Assembly (NCBI GenBank): GCA_051201675.1
Contig: CP179212.1
Span: 2,623,119-2,687,118 of the forward strand
From: HTCC2207 sp002685195
GTDB taxonomy: Bacteria; Pseudomonadota; Gammaproteobacteria; Pseudomonadales; Porticoccaceae
Direction of reading: 5' to 3'
DNA length: 64,000 nt
Shown here: positions 16,852-26,031 of the stretch, in pieces
Layout of the letters: each line of letters starts with the position of its first letter
Position numbering within the stretch: position 1 is the stretch's first letter
The notes under the pieces: generated by a model
The model's input: only the letters and a program-made list of their open reading frames with translations
What the model was told of the DNA's origin: nothing
Database searches by the model: none
Translations under genes and position numbers: made by a program

Positions 16852-18408
16852 CTACTTAAGTACAGGTGGTGTTGAGAATGTATGGAATGGTGCCGGTGTT
16901 GGCAGCGTCCATTCAAGTCCTTCTGCACCTTCCCAAACTTTCGGGTCATCAATCGGCTTACCCCAACCAATCGTTCGAATGACGTTGAACAAAAATAATA
17001 ACTGCGCACCACCATACATAAAGGCGCCAATACTAGACACCATGTTCCAATCAGCAAACTGTAGTCCGTAATCAGAGTACCGACGCGGCATCCCTGCTAG
17101 GCCCAAAAAGTGCTGTGGCATAAACGTAATGTTGAAGGCGATAAAGGCAATCCAGAATTGTACTTTACCCATCGTTTCGTCATACATCCGTCCGCACCAT
17201 TTTGGTAGCCAATAGTAGACAGCGGCAGTACCACTGAACACAGCGCCGGCAACCATCACATAGTGGAAGTGAGCAACTACAAAATAGGTATCATGGTACT
17301 GGGTGTCTGCTGCAGCAATGGACAACATCATTCCCGTGAAGCCACCGAAAGTGAACAAGATAACAAACGCGATACTAAACAGCATCGGAGTTTCGAAAGT
17401 CAGCGCACCTTTATACATGGTAGTGACCCAGTTGAATACTTTCACTCCCGTTGGGACAGCAATCAACATGGTGGCATACATAAAGTACAGCTCGCCCGCA
17501 ATTGGCATGCCAACCGTAAACATATGGTGGGCCCAAACTATAAACGAAAGGAACGCAATGGATGCTGTTGCATAAACCATTGACGAATAGCCAAACAAAG
17601 GCTTTCGGCTGAACGTTGGAATAATTTGTGATACCACTCCGAAGGCTGGAAGGATAATAATATAAACTTCTGGGTGACCAAAGAACCAGAACACGTGCTG
17701 GAATAATACTGGATCACCGCCACCCGCTGCATCGAAGAAGCTCGTGCCGAAATTGATATCCATTAGCATCATAGTTACCGCACCGGCCAAAACAGGCATA
17801 ACGGCAACAAGCAAGAATGCAGTGATAACCCAAGTCCACACGAATAATGGCATCTTCATGTAAGTCATACCAGGAGCACGCATGTTAATCACAGTAGCAA
17901 TAATATTAATTGACCCCATGATCGATGAAGCACCCATTATGTGAACGCCGAAGATGAAGTAATTAACAGTATCCGGAGCATAAGTTGTAGAGAGTGGGGC
18001 GTAGAACGTCCAGCCGAAATTGGGACCGCCGCCTTCCATAAACAAGGTAGAAACCAAGATTGCGAAGGCAAAAGGCAAGATCCAGAAACTAAGGTTATTC
18101 ATTCTAGGAAGCGCCATATCTGGCGCCCCGATCATCATCGGAATCATCCAATTTGCCAAGCCGACAAAGGCCGGCATAATAGCGCCAAACACCATGACTA
18201 AACCATGCATAGTGGTCATTTGGTTAAAAAATTCTGGCTCTATTAGCTGCATACCCGGCTGAAACAATTCAGCTCTGATAACCATTGCAAATGCTCCACC
18301 TAATAGGAACATAGCAAAGCTAAACCATAAATAAAGCGTACCAATATCTTTGTGATTGGTACTAAAAAGCCATCGAGAAAAAAAGCTTTCGGAGGGACCG
18401 TGTGCCAT
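16852..18408 (-). CDS. coxA: Cytochrome c oxidase subunit I
   Basis: Catalytic heme-copper subunit that reduces oxygen and pumps protons. 518 residues and 12 helices. The CuB ligands and cross-linked tyrosine are present (FFGHPEVYIIILP and WAHHMFTVG). The heme ligand pair is in HFHYVM, preceded by DTQYHDTYFVVA. The GHPEVY glutamate marks an A-type oxidase. It follows coxB by 13 bases. Heme A, if used, would have to come from a CtaA encoded elsewhere. Confidence 0.97.
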   Translation of the reverse strand: MAHGPSESFFSRWLFSTNHKDIGTLYLWFSFAMFLLGGAFAMVIRAELFQPGMQLIEPEFFNQMTTMHGLVMVFGAIMPAFVGLANWMIPMMIGAPDMALPRMNNLSFWILPFAFAILVSTLFMEGGGPNFGWTFYAPLSTTYAPDTVNYFIFGVHIMGASSIMGSINIIATVINMRAPGMTYMKMPLFVWTWVITAFLLVAVMPVLAGAVTMMLMDINFGTSFFDAAGGGDPVLFQHVFWFFGHPEVYIIILPAFGVVSQIIPTFSRKPLFGYSSMVYATASIAFLSFIVWAHHMFTVGMPIAGELYFMYATMLIAVPTGVKVFNWVTTMYKGALTFETPMLFSIAFVILFTFGGFTGMMLSIAAADTQYHDTYFVVAHFHYVMVAGAVFSGTAAVYYWLPKWCGRMYDETMGKVQFWIAFIAFNITFMPQHFLGLAGMPRRYSDYGLQFADWNMVSSIGAFMYGGAQLLFLFNVIRTIGWGKPIDDPKVWEGAEGLEWTLPTPAPFHTFSTPPVLK

Positions 18409-18421
18409 TTAAGTTCTTCCT

Positions 18422-19570
18422 TTATTGGGTTTGTTTGTAATTAAGAATATTGATGGGTTGAACAGTATCACCCATCTCATTACCCCAAGAATTGCGCTTA
18501 TAGTGAATAACTGCCGCAATATCTACTTCTGAAAGTTGATCAGCGAAAGACTGCATAGCAGACCCCGCAACACCATTAATCAGAATTCCTATGTGATCTT
18601 CTACTGGGCCCGTCACAATCGGGCTGTCAAATAGGGCTGGGAACACTCCAGGAATTCCCTCGCCCTTCGCCTGGTGACATCCTGCGCATGAGATGGCGTA
18701 GACTGACTCGCCTTTGGCCATAAGTTCAGCATTAGTCCACTCTTTACCAATAGTCGATTGGTAAATCACAGCCTCTTCTTTCTTGGCTGCCATCCACTTG
18801 TCGTATTCAGCTTCTTCTTTTACTTCAACAACAATTGGCATGAAAGCGTGGCCCTTACCGCACAACTCCGTGCATTCTCCCACGTAGATTCCAGGCTGAT
18901 CTGTTTTGGCCCAGGCTGCTGTAAACAAGCCAGGGACCGCGTCTCTCTTGACCGCAAAATCAGGAACCCACCAGCTGTGAATAACATCGTTTCCGGTGAT
19001 TAAAAACCGAACTTTCTTGTTAGTCGGGATAACCAGAGGCTCAGTCACCTCACGAAGGTAGTGTTCACCTTTTGGTGCGCGTCCATAAATTTCATCTTGA
19101 GGGGTACGCAGCTCACTCATGAACTTGACACCTTCGCCGATATATTCATATTGCCACTTCCACTGATATCCAGTGACTTTAATATCAATATCGGGGTTCT
19201 CAGTGTCGTAGACTTTGAGCAACGCAGTGGTTGCCGGCACCGCCATAACGATCAGGATTAAGGCTGGAACAATCGTCCACAGAATTTCAACGGTTAAGTT
19301 TTCATGAAAATTAGCCGGAGTCACGCCTTTAGATTTGCGGTGAGCAAACATAACGTAAAACATAAAACCAAAAACGGCCACACCAATCACTGTACAGATC
19401 CAGATCATGATCATGTGAATGTCATAAGCCGCTTGGCTTACTTCTGTCACGCCTTTGGGCATATTGAGACTGTTCCAGGTAGCTTCATCTGCAACGGCCC
19501 CGCCTGCGACTAGGCATAAAATGATTGGGCTAAAGAGGCCCAAGAAAAGCGCTCGCGCTCTTTCCGACAT
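18422..19570 (-). CDS. coxB: Cytochrome c oxidase subunit II fused to a cytochrome c domain
   Basis: 382 residues. Signal-like first helix, two membrane helices, then a CuA cupredoxin domain with His198, Cys233, Glu235, Cys237, His241 and Met244 (GECTELCGKGHAFM). The C-terminal cytochrome c domain has heme motif Cys295-Ala-Gly-Cys298-His299, so this is a caa3-type subunit II that can take electrons through its own heme, perhaps from the cytochrome c4 encoded at 4.0-4.7 kb. First gene of coxB-coxA-ctaG-coxC. Confidence 0.96.
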   Translation of the reverse strand: MSERARALFLGLFSPIILCLVAGGAVADEATWNSLNMPKGVTEVSQAAYDIHMIMIWICTVIGVAVFGFMFYVMFAHRKSKGVTPANFHENLTVEILWTIVPALILIVMAVPATTALLKVYDTENPDIDIKVTGYQWKWQYEYIGEGVKFMSELRTPQDEIYGRAPKGEHYLREVTEPLVIPTNKKVRFLITGNDVIHSWWVPDFAVKRDAVPGLFTAAWAKTDQPGIYVGECTELCGKGHAFMPIVVEVKEEAEYDKWMAAKKEEAVIYQSTIGKEWTNAELMAKGESVYAISCAGCHQAKGEGIPGVFPALFDSPIVTGPVEDHIGILINGVAGSAMQSFADQLSEVDIAAVIHYKRNSWGNEMGDTVQPINILNYKQTQ

Positions 19571-19658
19571 CGCTTAATTCTCCGTGGTAATTCAAAAAAG
19601 TTCGGTTTGCTTTCAAACCCTGCGCCTAGCTTCCGTCTCAGGGGGCTCGCGCGGCGAG

Positions 19659-19667
19659 ATTGTAGCA
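19659..19667 (-). promoter_or_regulatory. Possible extended -10 promoter for coxB operon
   Basis: On the minus strand TGC-TACAAT forms an extended -10 element about 90 bases before the coxB start. The -35 region is poor (TAGTTT at 17 bases). The rest of the gap between coxB and the YheV-like gene (19571-19788) holds no convincing ORF; the small open frame at 19510-19713 is not supported. Confidence 0.4.
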
Positions 19668-19788
19668 AAAGAGTGTACGTTAAACTAGTTGTAAACCGAT
19701 CAATTCTGACCATTTGGTTTTGTTTTGTCTTAGATCAAATTTTGGACCTTAAATGGACTTCCAGAGTCAGGTATAATTAAAGGTTCAC

Positions 19789-20034
19789 TCAGGGTTTTGG
19801 GTCAAGAATTCGCACTGGGCTAATTTCTTTAAGAATTTCATCTCTACTCATATTGACCCTAGTTTGAATTTCTCTTGGTGATGATGCCAAACGCATTTCG
19901 TCTTTAAACCCACAGCTAACGCACTCACGAAAATCAATGCTGTCCTCTGAGTACGCCAGCAACTTGTCCATTTCAGAACACTTCGGGCAAATAACTCCAG
20001 CAATAAATCTTTTTTTAGTTGAAAAAACCATCAA
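19789..20034 (-). CDS. YheV-family putative metal-binding protein
   Basis: 81 residues resembling the gammaproteobacterial YheV/DUF2387 family. N-terminal KKRFIAGVICPKC and a second CVSCGF pair give a four-cysteine zinc-ribbon pattern (CPKC ... CVSC). Function unknown. Divergent from the gamma carbonic anhydrase gene, 46 bases apart. Met2 is an equally good start. Confidence 0.8.
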   Translation of the reverse strand: MMVFSTKKRFIAGVICPKCSEMDKLLAYSEDSIDFRECVSCGFKDEMRLASSPREIQTRVNMSRDEILKEISPVRILDPKP

Positions 20035-20080
20035 TACATCATCACAATAGGCATACTCATTATATTCGGTATCGAACGCT

Positions 20081-20638
20081 ATGGATCACTCAATCCGTCC
20101 TCACCAAGGAATTTATCCCACTTTAGGCAGTCGCGTCTTTATTGATAATGCAGCTACCGTGATTGGTAACGTCACTCTTGGAGACGATTCTTCTGTGTGG
20201 CCCGGCGCTGTCATTCGCGGAGACATGCATTCCATCTCTGTTGGTGCTAGGTCCAACGTCCAAGACAATGCCGTGCTGCACATCACCCATTCCTCAGAGT
20301 TTAACCCGAAGGGCTGGCCGTTGACCATTGGCAATGATGTCATTATAGGTCATGGGGCAATCCTGCATGGTTGCTCTGTTGGTAACCGAATATTAGTCGG
20401 CAATGGGGCAATCGTAAATGATGGAGTAGAAATAGAAGACGAGGTCATAGTAGGTGCGGGCAGTATGGTTCCGCCAGGCAAAAGATTGAAGTCGGGTTTT
20501 GTCTACGTTGGTAACCCGTGCAAACCTCTGCGGGAAATAACAACAAAGGAAAAAGGGTTTTTCACATATTCTTCCGCTAACTACGTAAAGCTAAAAGATC
20601 AATACCTTGCTGAAAGGGCAACCCAAACTATAGATTAG
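20081..20638 (+). CDS. Gamma carbonic anhydrase-like hexapeptide-repeat protein (YrdA-like)
   Basis: 185 residues forming a left-handed beta-helix of hexapeptide repeats (IGNVTLGDDSSVWPGAVIRGDM, read in part; then DNAVLHITH and GHGAILHGC). The family's metal-ligand histidines are in VLHITH and IGHGAILHGC. Many YrdA-type proteins have no demonstrated carbonic anhydrase activity. Its stop overlaps that of the convergent aroE by 4 bases. Confidence 0.88.
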   Translation: MDHSIRPHQGIYPTLGSRVFIDNAATVIGNVTLGDDSSVWPGAVIRGDMHSISVGARSNVQDNAVLHITHSSEFNPKGWPLTIGNDVIIGHGAILHGCSVGNRILVGNGAIVNDGVEIEDEVIVGAGSMVPPGKRLKSGFVYVGNPCKPLREITTKEKGFFTYSSANYVKLKDQYLAERATQTID

Positions 20639-21456
20639 AATCTCTGTCGCAAACTATTAAGCACAGCATTTGTATCTGGACGCACGCCCCGCCAGATATA
20701 AAATGATTCAGCTGCTTGCTCCACCAACATGCCCAGACCATCTGAAACCCTGGCTCCACGCTCTTCAGCCCAAACCAAAAACGGTGTCGGCATCGACCCA
20801 TACATCAAGTCGTAACAAACTGCATTCGATGCTCCTATGAGGCTGTCAGGTAGAGATAGTGTCTCACCATCAAGACTAGCACTAGTACCATTAATAATGA
20901 TGTCAAACTCTTGCCCATCAAGCATATCTAAGCTGCATCCAAGAATGTAGCCCGATCCAGCAAACTGCCTGGATAATTGCAGTGCCTTTTCAACCGTACG
21001 GTTAGCAATGACAATATGTTGTGGCTGTTGATCCAGTAAACCCTGAAGGATACCCCTCACTGCTCCGCCAGCCCCCAAAACTAAGATTCTCTTGGCCTTC
21101 AATTCCCAATTTAAGTTGCCCAGCAAATCTGTTACTAGCCCGGCACCGTCTGTGTTGTCGCCAGTTATTAGGCCATTATCCTGTCGAATCAATGTATTCA
21201 CCGCTTGCGCGGCAGTGGCACGCTCAGTTGTTTCCTCCGCATACTGAAAAGCATCCTGCTTAAAAGGAACGGTGACATTTAACCCATGCCCACCCTCTTG
21301 GAAAAACGCATCTGCCGCCGCCCTGAACTCGTTCATGGCAACTAACTTGGCGGTGTATTCCAGCTTCTGTTTACACTGGTCGGCAAACAGCCGATGAATA
21401 TACGGCGACTGGCTATGACCTATCGGATTACCAATTACTGCATACTGTCTCTTCAT
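20635..21456 (-). CDS. aroE: Shikimate dehydrogenase
   Basis: NADPH-dependent reduction of 3-dehydroshikimate in the aromatic amino acid pathway. From the start at 21456 the protein has 273 residues and begins MKRQYAVIGNPIGHSQSPYIH, matching the family. Catalytic Lys is in NVTVPFKQDA, the NADP site is VLGAGGAVRGIL, and NRTVEKA follows. A second ATG at 21465 would add three residues inside hemF. The hemF stop and this ATG share a base (TAATG), so translation is coupled. Confidence 0.95.
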   Translation of the reverse strand: MKRQYAVIGNPIGHSQSPYIHRLFADQCKQKLEYTAKLVAMNEFRAAADAFFQEGGHGLNVTVPFKQDAFQYAEETTERATAAQAVNTLIRQDNGLITGDNTDGAGLVTDLLGNLNWELKAKRILVLGAGGAVRGILQGLLDQQPQHIVIANRTVEKALQLSRQFAGSGYILGCSLDMLDGQEFDIIINGTSASLDGETLSLPDSLIGASNAVCYDLMYGSMPTPFLVWAEERGARVSDGLGMLVEQAAESFYIWRGVRPDTNAVLNSLRQRF

Positions 21457-22340
21457 TAAATCCAATCCTGTCTGACTAGGTAGCGATCATAAAGCTCTGC
21501 TTCTGCGGTGTCTTCTTCAGGCATCCAACTATATTTCCAGCGCACTAAAGGGGGCAGTGACATCAAAATGGATTCGGTTCTCCCATCGCTTTGAAGACCA
21601 AATAAAGTACCGCGGTCATGGACTAAATTAAACTCAACATAACGCCCACGCCTATACAACTGAAAGTTTCGCTCTCTGTCGCCAAAAGGAGTCTCTTTTC
21701 GACGATCAAATATTGGCATATATGCAGGCACAAAACTGTCGCCAATACTCTTTAGAAAAGCGAAACTATCATCAAACCCAAGCTCATTAAAATCGTCAAA
21801 AAAGAGACCTCCGACTCCCCTAGGCTCTTTACGGTGCGGCAGGTAAAAGTAGTCATCACAATTGTTTTTCAAACGTCCATAGAGCTCTTTTGAAAAAGCA
21901 TCGCAAGCATTTTTGGCTGTGCTATGCCAATGCTTACAGTCCTCATCAAAGCCATAGTAAGGAGTAAGATCATAACCACCACCGAACCACCAGACGGGTT
22001 CAGTATTATCTTTTTCGGCAACAAAAAACCGAACATTTGCATGGGCCGTTGGGACATAAGGATTTTGCGGGTGAATAACCACCGACACACCAAACGCCTC
22101 CCAACTACACCCCGCAAGTTCTGGTCGATTAGCCGTAGCAGAAGCCGGTAGTTGATCGCCAAACACATGAGAAAAATTAACGCCGGCTTTTTCAATCCCT
22201 GGGCCATCGGCAAATACTCGACTGCAGCCACCCCCGCCGTGTTCTCTTTCCCATTTATCCTCTTCCCAAGCATGGCCATCTGCTACCATGAAAGCAGAAC
22301 AGATCTCATCTTGAAGGGTTAGAAGATAAGCCTTAACCAC
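21456..22340 (-). CDS. hemF: Oxygen-dependent coproporphyrinogen III oxidase
   Basis: Decarboxylates coproporphyrinogen III to protoporphyrinogen IX in heme synthesis, using oxygen. 294 residues. Family motifs include VIHPQNPYVPTAHANVRFF, WWFGGGYDLTPYYGF, REPRGVGGLFFDDFN and GRYVEFNLVHDRGTLFGL. Part of a leftward purE-tsaC-hemF-aroE string, which recalls the tsaC-hemF-aroE order of Pseudomonas. It fits the aerobic lifestyle implied by the caa3 oxidase. Confidence 0.97.
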   Translation of the reverse strand: MVKAYLLTLQDEICSAFMVADGHAWEEDKWEREHGGGGCSRVFADGPGIEKAGVNFSHVFGDQLPASATANRPELAGCSWEAFGVSVVIHPQNPYVPTAHANVRFFVAEKDNTEPVWWFGGGYDLTPYYGFDEDCKHWHSTAKNACDAFSKELYGRLKNNCDDYFYLPHRKEPRGVGGLFFDDFNELGFDDSFAFLKSIGDSFVPAYMPIFDRRKETPFGDRERNFQLYRRGRYVEFNLVHDRGTLFGLQSDGRTESILMSLPPLVRWKYSWMPEEDTAEAELYDRYLVRQDWI

Positions 22341-22347
22341 TTGCTTT

Positions 22348-22917
22348 CTATCCAGGACGAAGTACCTCTCCAGTTATTACGCTCTTAATCTCACTTTCTT
22401 TGCTGCTCCCAGCGACTTCACCGGGGGTCATAAAATCGAGTTTGTTATGGAAGTATTCTGCTACCTTACTGCTAGTCGAAGCTGCCGGCAAACTTTGTGG
22501 ATTAGCAGAAGTAGAGACAATAGGGCCACCAAAGACTTCACACAAAGCTGATGCGATTGGATGATCTGTGATTCGCAAAGCTACAGTATCGTGCGCACCA
22601 ACAATCCAATCAGGCAAAACACCATTGTGAGGAACTAACCAAGTGGTAGGGCGCTTTTGAGGAGTGCCAAACAGTTTTATGGCCGACTCCTCAAGGCCGT
22701 CTATCATAGAAGCGAATTGAGCGACATTGCTACCAATAAGAATCAGCCCCTTTTCAACAGAGCGTTGCTTTAACAATAGAATTCTATTCGTTGCGGATTC
22801 AGAGTAGGGATCACACCCCAACCCCCACACAGCCTCTGTGGGATAGGCGCCTACGCCCCCGGATCGGAGCACTTCTGCAGCACCTAAGATCTCAGCGTGA
22901 CCACTCCAAGAAGTCAC
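22348..22917 (-). CDS. tsaC: L-threonylcarbamoyladenylate synthase TsaC
   Basis: Makes threonylcarbamoyl-AMP for the t6A modification at position 37 of ANN-decoding tRNAs. 189 residues, YrdC/Sua5 fold without the Sua5 extension. Motifs: GGVGAYPTEAVWGLGCDP, LLLKQRSVEKGLILIG, and STSANPQSLPA. It lies 7 bases after purE and 7 bases before hemF. Confidence 0.94.
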   Translation of the reverse strand: MTSWSGHAEILGAAEVLRSGGVGAYPTEAVWGLGCDPYSESATNRILLLKQRSVEKGLILIGSNVAQFASMIDGLEESAIKLFGTPQKRPTTWLVPHNGVLPDWIVGAHDTVALRITDHPIASALCEVFGGPIVSTSANPQSLPAASTSSKVAEYFHNKLDFMTPGEVAGSSKESEIKSVITGEVLRPG

Positions 22918-22924
22918 GGGCCAG

Positions 22925-23431
22925 TCAGCTATTTTTCAGCTTTTCCTGCAGCGCAGCATCTTTAGCAATAATCGCTGCTGCATTAGCGGCACGCTCAGCA
23001 ATTAGCTTTTGATGCATCTCAGGGTCAGACACCCCTATAATTTGCGCTGCTAGGTAAGCCGCATTCTTGGCACCAGCTTTGCCAATAGCTACGGTAGCTA
23101 CCGGAATACCACCGGGCATTTGAACCGTTGACAATAACGCATCCAAGCCATCAAGTGAGCCATTAATCGGCACACCAATAACAGGCTTTAGGGTAGTTGC
23201 TGAAACCGCGCCGGCAAGGTGCGCGGCCATTCCTGCAGCACAAATAAACGCAGCACACCCGCGAGCATCTGCATCAGTAACAAAATTATGTGTGGCCTCT
23301 GGGGTGCGATGTGCCGAAGTCACTTTAACTTCAAAAGGGATATCAAATTTCCTAAGAATATCAAAGCTTGCCTCCATAACCGGCAAGTCGGAATCAGAGC
23401 CCATTAAAATAGAAACGAAGGGTTTAGACAT
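22925..23431 (-). CDS. purE: N5-carboxyaminoimidazole ribonucleotide mutase
   Basis: Converts N5-CAIR to CAIR in purine synthesis. 168 residues with the class I PurE motifs ILMGSDSDLPVM, VTSAHRTPE and AGMAAHLAG. Normally paired with purK, which makes N5-CAIR; here the next gene downstream is tsaC and no purK occurs in the window. It is the first gene of the leftward string; the 127 bases before it (23432-23558) hold no gene. Confidence 0.96.
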   Translation of the reverse strand: MSKPFVSILMGSDSDLPVMEASFDILRKFDIPFEVKVTSAHRTPEATHNFVTDADARGCAAFICAAGMAAHLAGAVSATTLKPVIGVPINGSLDGLDALLSTVQMPGGIPVATVAIGKAGAKNAAYLAAQIIGVSDPEMHQKLIAERAANAAAIIAKDAALQEKLKNS

Positions 23432-23558
23432 GTTTTGGTCACCTTTATCAATAATTCGGCAGACTACCGCAACCCTAGTCCTTCTGCAAGCCTCTATAGG
23501 TGATTATATAAGCCTTTTGTTTGAAATAACGCCCCCCTAACAACTGAATATTGCAGGA

Positions 23559-24683
23559 TTAGATAAGACGCTGATAGAAGCCATTATCATTAGCTATAAA
23601 GCCACTTAACTCCAACGAAACGAGGACTGGCGCTAATTTTCCAATAGGCCATTTACTAAGTTCAACTAGAGTATCCAAAGGAACTGGATCAAAACTAAGA
23701 AATTCTAGTAATTCTATTTGAGTTTTATCAAGTTCCAATTTTGGCTTTTCCGTCTGCTGATTGACTATTGCCTCGTCAAATCCACCTAGTGCTCCACCCA
23801 ATTCAGCAATAACTTCATCTGCCGTTTCCACCAAGTGGGCTCCCTGTTTTATCAACAAATGGCACCCTTTGCTCTGAGGGCTATGAATAGATCCTGGGAT
23901 TGCAAATACTTCACGATTTTGTTCCAAAGCAGTTCTCGCCGTTATAAGAGAACCGCTCTTTATTGCAGCCTCTACCACCAAAACACCCAAGCTGAGTCCG
24001 CTGATAATACGATTTCTTTGGGGAAAGTGTCTTGCCAAAGGATTTATACCGGGAGAAAATTCAGTCACTAAGGTACCCCCTGCATCGACTATCCTGTCTC
24101 CTAATTTCTGGTGTCGTTTGGGATAAACTTTGTCAATCCCTGTTGCCATAACCGCTATTGTGCTGCCAGCTGAGGCCTGCAATGCACCTTCATGGGCAAT
24201 CCCATCAACACCAAGAGCAAGGCCACTGGTAATAGTAAAACCACTGTCTGCAAAAAACCGACTCCAGGTTAGTGCATTTTGTTGCCCACTACGCGTCATT
24301 TGACGACTTCCAACAATCGCTATTTGAGGAAGATGTAAGTTCGTCACTGAGCCACGCACATATAATAAGCGTGGTGCTCGACTTATTTGCTTTAGCAGAG
24401 GAGGATACTCGTCACTAGTACAAGAAATTACTTTTGCATTTGATTGAAACAGCGCTTCTTGGTGATTTGCCAAAAACCCTTGCCAGTCTCTCTTATGATA
24501 AATTTTTCGAAAGGCGTTGATGGTAGCTACCAGCGTTGGCGGGAATTGGGTTACTGAACCCTCAAATAAGTTTCTATACGTTTTGGTGGCCGTTAGAATT
24601 TGTTCTTGCGTGCTTAACGTTAGCCCTTCTATCTGCTGAGCTACCAAAGCATAGTTGATTTCTTGTTCGTCAGTACTTGCCAT
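23559..24683 (-). CDS. dprA: DNA-processing protein DprA/Smf
   Basis: Binds incoming single-stranded DNA and loads RecA during transformation. 374 residues: N-terminal SAM-like part, a Rossmann-like DNA-binding core (IAIVGSRQMTRSG, SGLALGVDGIAHEGAL, FPQRNRIISGLS, EAAIKSGSLITA, IPGSIHSPQSKG) and a C-terminal winged helix of ~70 residues. Found in many species that are not known to be competent. 13 bases downstream of the LysM gene, a common pairing. Confidence 0.95.
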   Translation of the reverse strand: MASTDEQEINYALVAQQIEGLTLSTQEQILTATKTYRNLFEGSVTQFPPTLVATINAFRKIYHKRDWQGFLANHQEALFQSNAKVISCTSDEYPPLLKQISRAPRLLYVRGSVTNLHLPQIAIVGSRQMTRSGQQNALTWSRFFADSGFTITSGLALGVDGIAHEGALQASAGSTIAVMATGIDKVYPKRHQKLGDRIVDAGGTLVTEFSPGINPLARHFPQRNRIISGLSLGVLVVEAAIKSGSLITARTALEQNREVFAIPGSIHSPQSKGCHLLIKQGAHLVETADEVIAELGGALGGFDEAIVNQQTEKPKLELDKTQIELLEFLSFDPVPLDTLVELSKWPIGKLAPVLVSLELSGFIANDNGFYQRLI

Positions 24684-24696
24684 GACTTCCTGTCGG

Positions 24697-25728
24697 CTAA
24701 GGGTTCCTTATTAGATTTCCTGCCTTAATTTGTTGTGATGCTTGTAAAATAATTCCAAAACTCATTTTCCCATAAACGGAAAAAATCATGACCTTACCAA
24801 TATTCCTATCGGGTAACTTTATTGGCTCTTTTATGTCCGCAGTCGAAATAAAATCACCCATTTCATAAACATCTAACAGGCTCCCGGACTGTAACCCTGA
24901 AGCTTGCCCTCGATTTAACGCAACTATATCCATAACCCCCGCTGTCCTTAGGTTGTTTTCAACTTTAATGATAGCGCCATCAATCGCCTCTTCATGAACT
25001 TTAGTCACTATGCTTTCAGCTGCCATAGATGCGTTTTGGGTGAGCACTTTATCCCCCTTGCGAAAAGGAAGTCGGGATTCTGTCGCTCTCAGAATGACCA
25101 CCTTATCCGATTTCTTGACCAGGCTTGCCTTACCGATTTGAACAAGACTCGTCCCAAGCAACTCTCCAGAACTTGGCTCCAAGTATGAGTCTCCTTTACG
25201 AAATACTCCATATTGCTTTCTGCTACTATCTAAATTTCCGAGAGCGTAAAATTCATCGCCACTGGCCACATACAACCTTTGGTTCAACCCTCCCAATACT
25301 GATGGTGCGTTACCAACTTCAGATTCAGGTTTGATTTGGTTAGCATCCAAAAATTGCTCAATGAGCTTAGCCGGTGGTAAGACCTCAAGAGCGGCCCCGC
25401 GATCAATCTCCCGGATGGTTGGAGACAATTTTTGGAAACCTCGCTTCTCTACCATTAGCCTAGGTGACCCGTCGACATAACGCAGTACAATAAGATCTCC
25501 AGGATAGATCCAATGAGGGTCTTTAATATCAGGGCTGTTATGCCAAATTTCGGGCCACTGCCAAGGGTGATCTAGAAACTGCGCAGAAATATCCCACAGA
25601 GTATCCCCTTTTTTTACTTCATATTGACTAGGCAGATCGTCTTTTAATAACGCCAAGTCCTCTTTCCCATGTGCAAAGAGAGAAATGGCAAATAAAAACA
25701 GTAATCCTAATAAAAAGCGTCTTCGCAT
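24697..25728 (-). CDS. Secreted LysM-domain protein
   Basis: 343 residues with a signal peptide (RRRFLLGLLFLFAISLFAHG) and one LysM domain right after it (YEVKKGDTLWDISAQFLDHPWQWPEIW, shown in part), which binds peptidoglycan. The remaining ~240 residues have no motif I recognise. The LysM-dprA-tsaC linkage is widespread in gammaproteobacteria, but the role is not established. It is divergent from def. Confidence 0.9.
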   Translation of the reverse strand: MRRRFLLGLLFLFAISLFAHGKEDLALLKDDLPSQYEVKKGDTLWDISAQFLDHPWQWPEIWHNSPDIKDPHWIYPGDLIVLRYVDGSPRLMVEKRGFQKLSPTIREIDRGAALEVLPPAKLIEQFLDANQIKPESEVGNAPSVLGGLNQRLYVASGDEFYALGNLDSSRKQYGVFRKGDSYLEPSSGELLGTSLVQIGKASLVKKSDKVVILRATESRLPFRKGDKVLTQNASMAAESIVTKVHEEAIDGAIIKVENNLRTAGVMDIVALNRGQASGLQSGSLLDVYEMGDFISTADIKEPIKLPDRNIGKVMIFSVYGKMSFGIILQASQQIKAGNLIRNP

Positions 25729-26031
25729 CCTTGGTTCCTTTAATGCGATTAGTTGAACGCTAATATAAACCCCCTAGAGCGTACCTTTTAAAAAAACTTC
25801 ACAGTTTCGGCCTCTTGTTGCGCCAATTTGTGACTACCGTCTCATAAATTGCGTCTTTGCTGAGTCTATCAAAGGACAATTTGGCCTGACGAGAACTGAA
25901 CCTATGATTAGCTGATACTTTTTCACGCTTATGATCGTGTATACTAAGCTCACGGAAAGTTCGTCAAGTAAGTAACATTTTTGGCGCTCTTTTGGCTCAC
26001 TACTTTTAATCGCTAGTAAAATTTACCTGTT
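25729..26031. other. Divergent intergenic region, lysM | def
   Basis: 303 bases with no credible ORF or RNA gene. It must hold promoters for the leftward lysM-dprA genes and the rightward def-fmt-rsmB-trkA-trkH operon. TATACT at 25940-25945 is a possible plus-strand -10, but I could not match a -35 to it. Confidence 0.5.

Noticed and set aside
19510..19713. Open frame in the coxB upstream region
   Set aside because: It overlaps the coxB start, has no ribosome site and no family features; probably chance.
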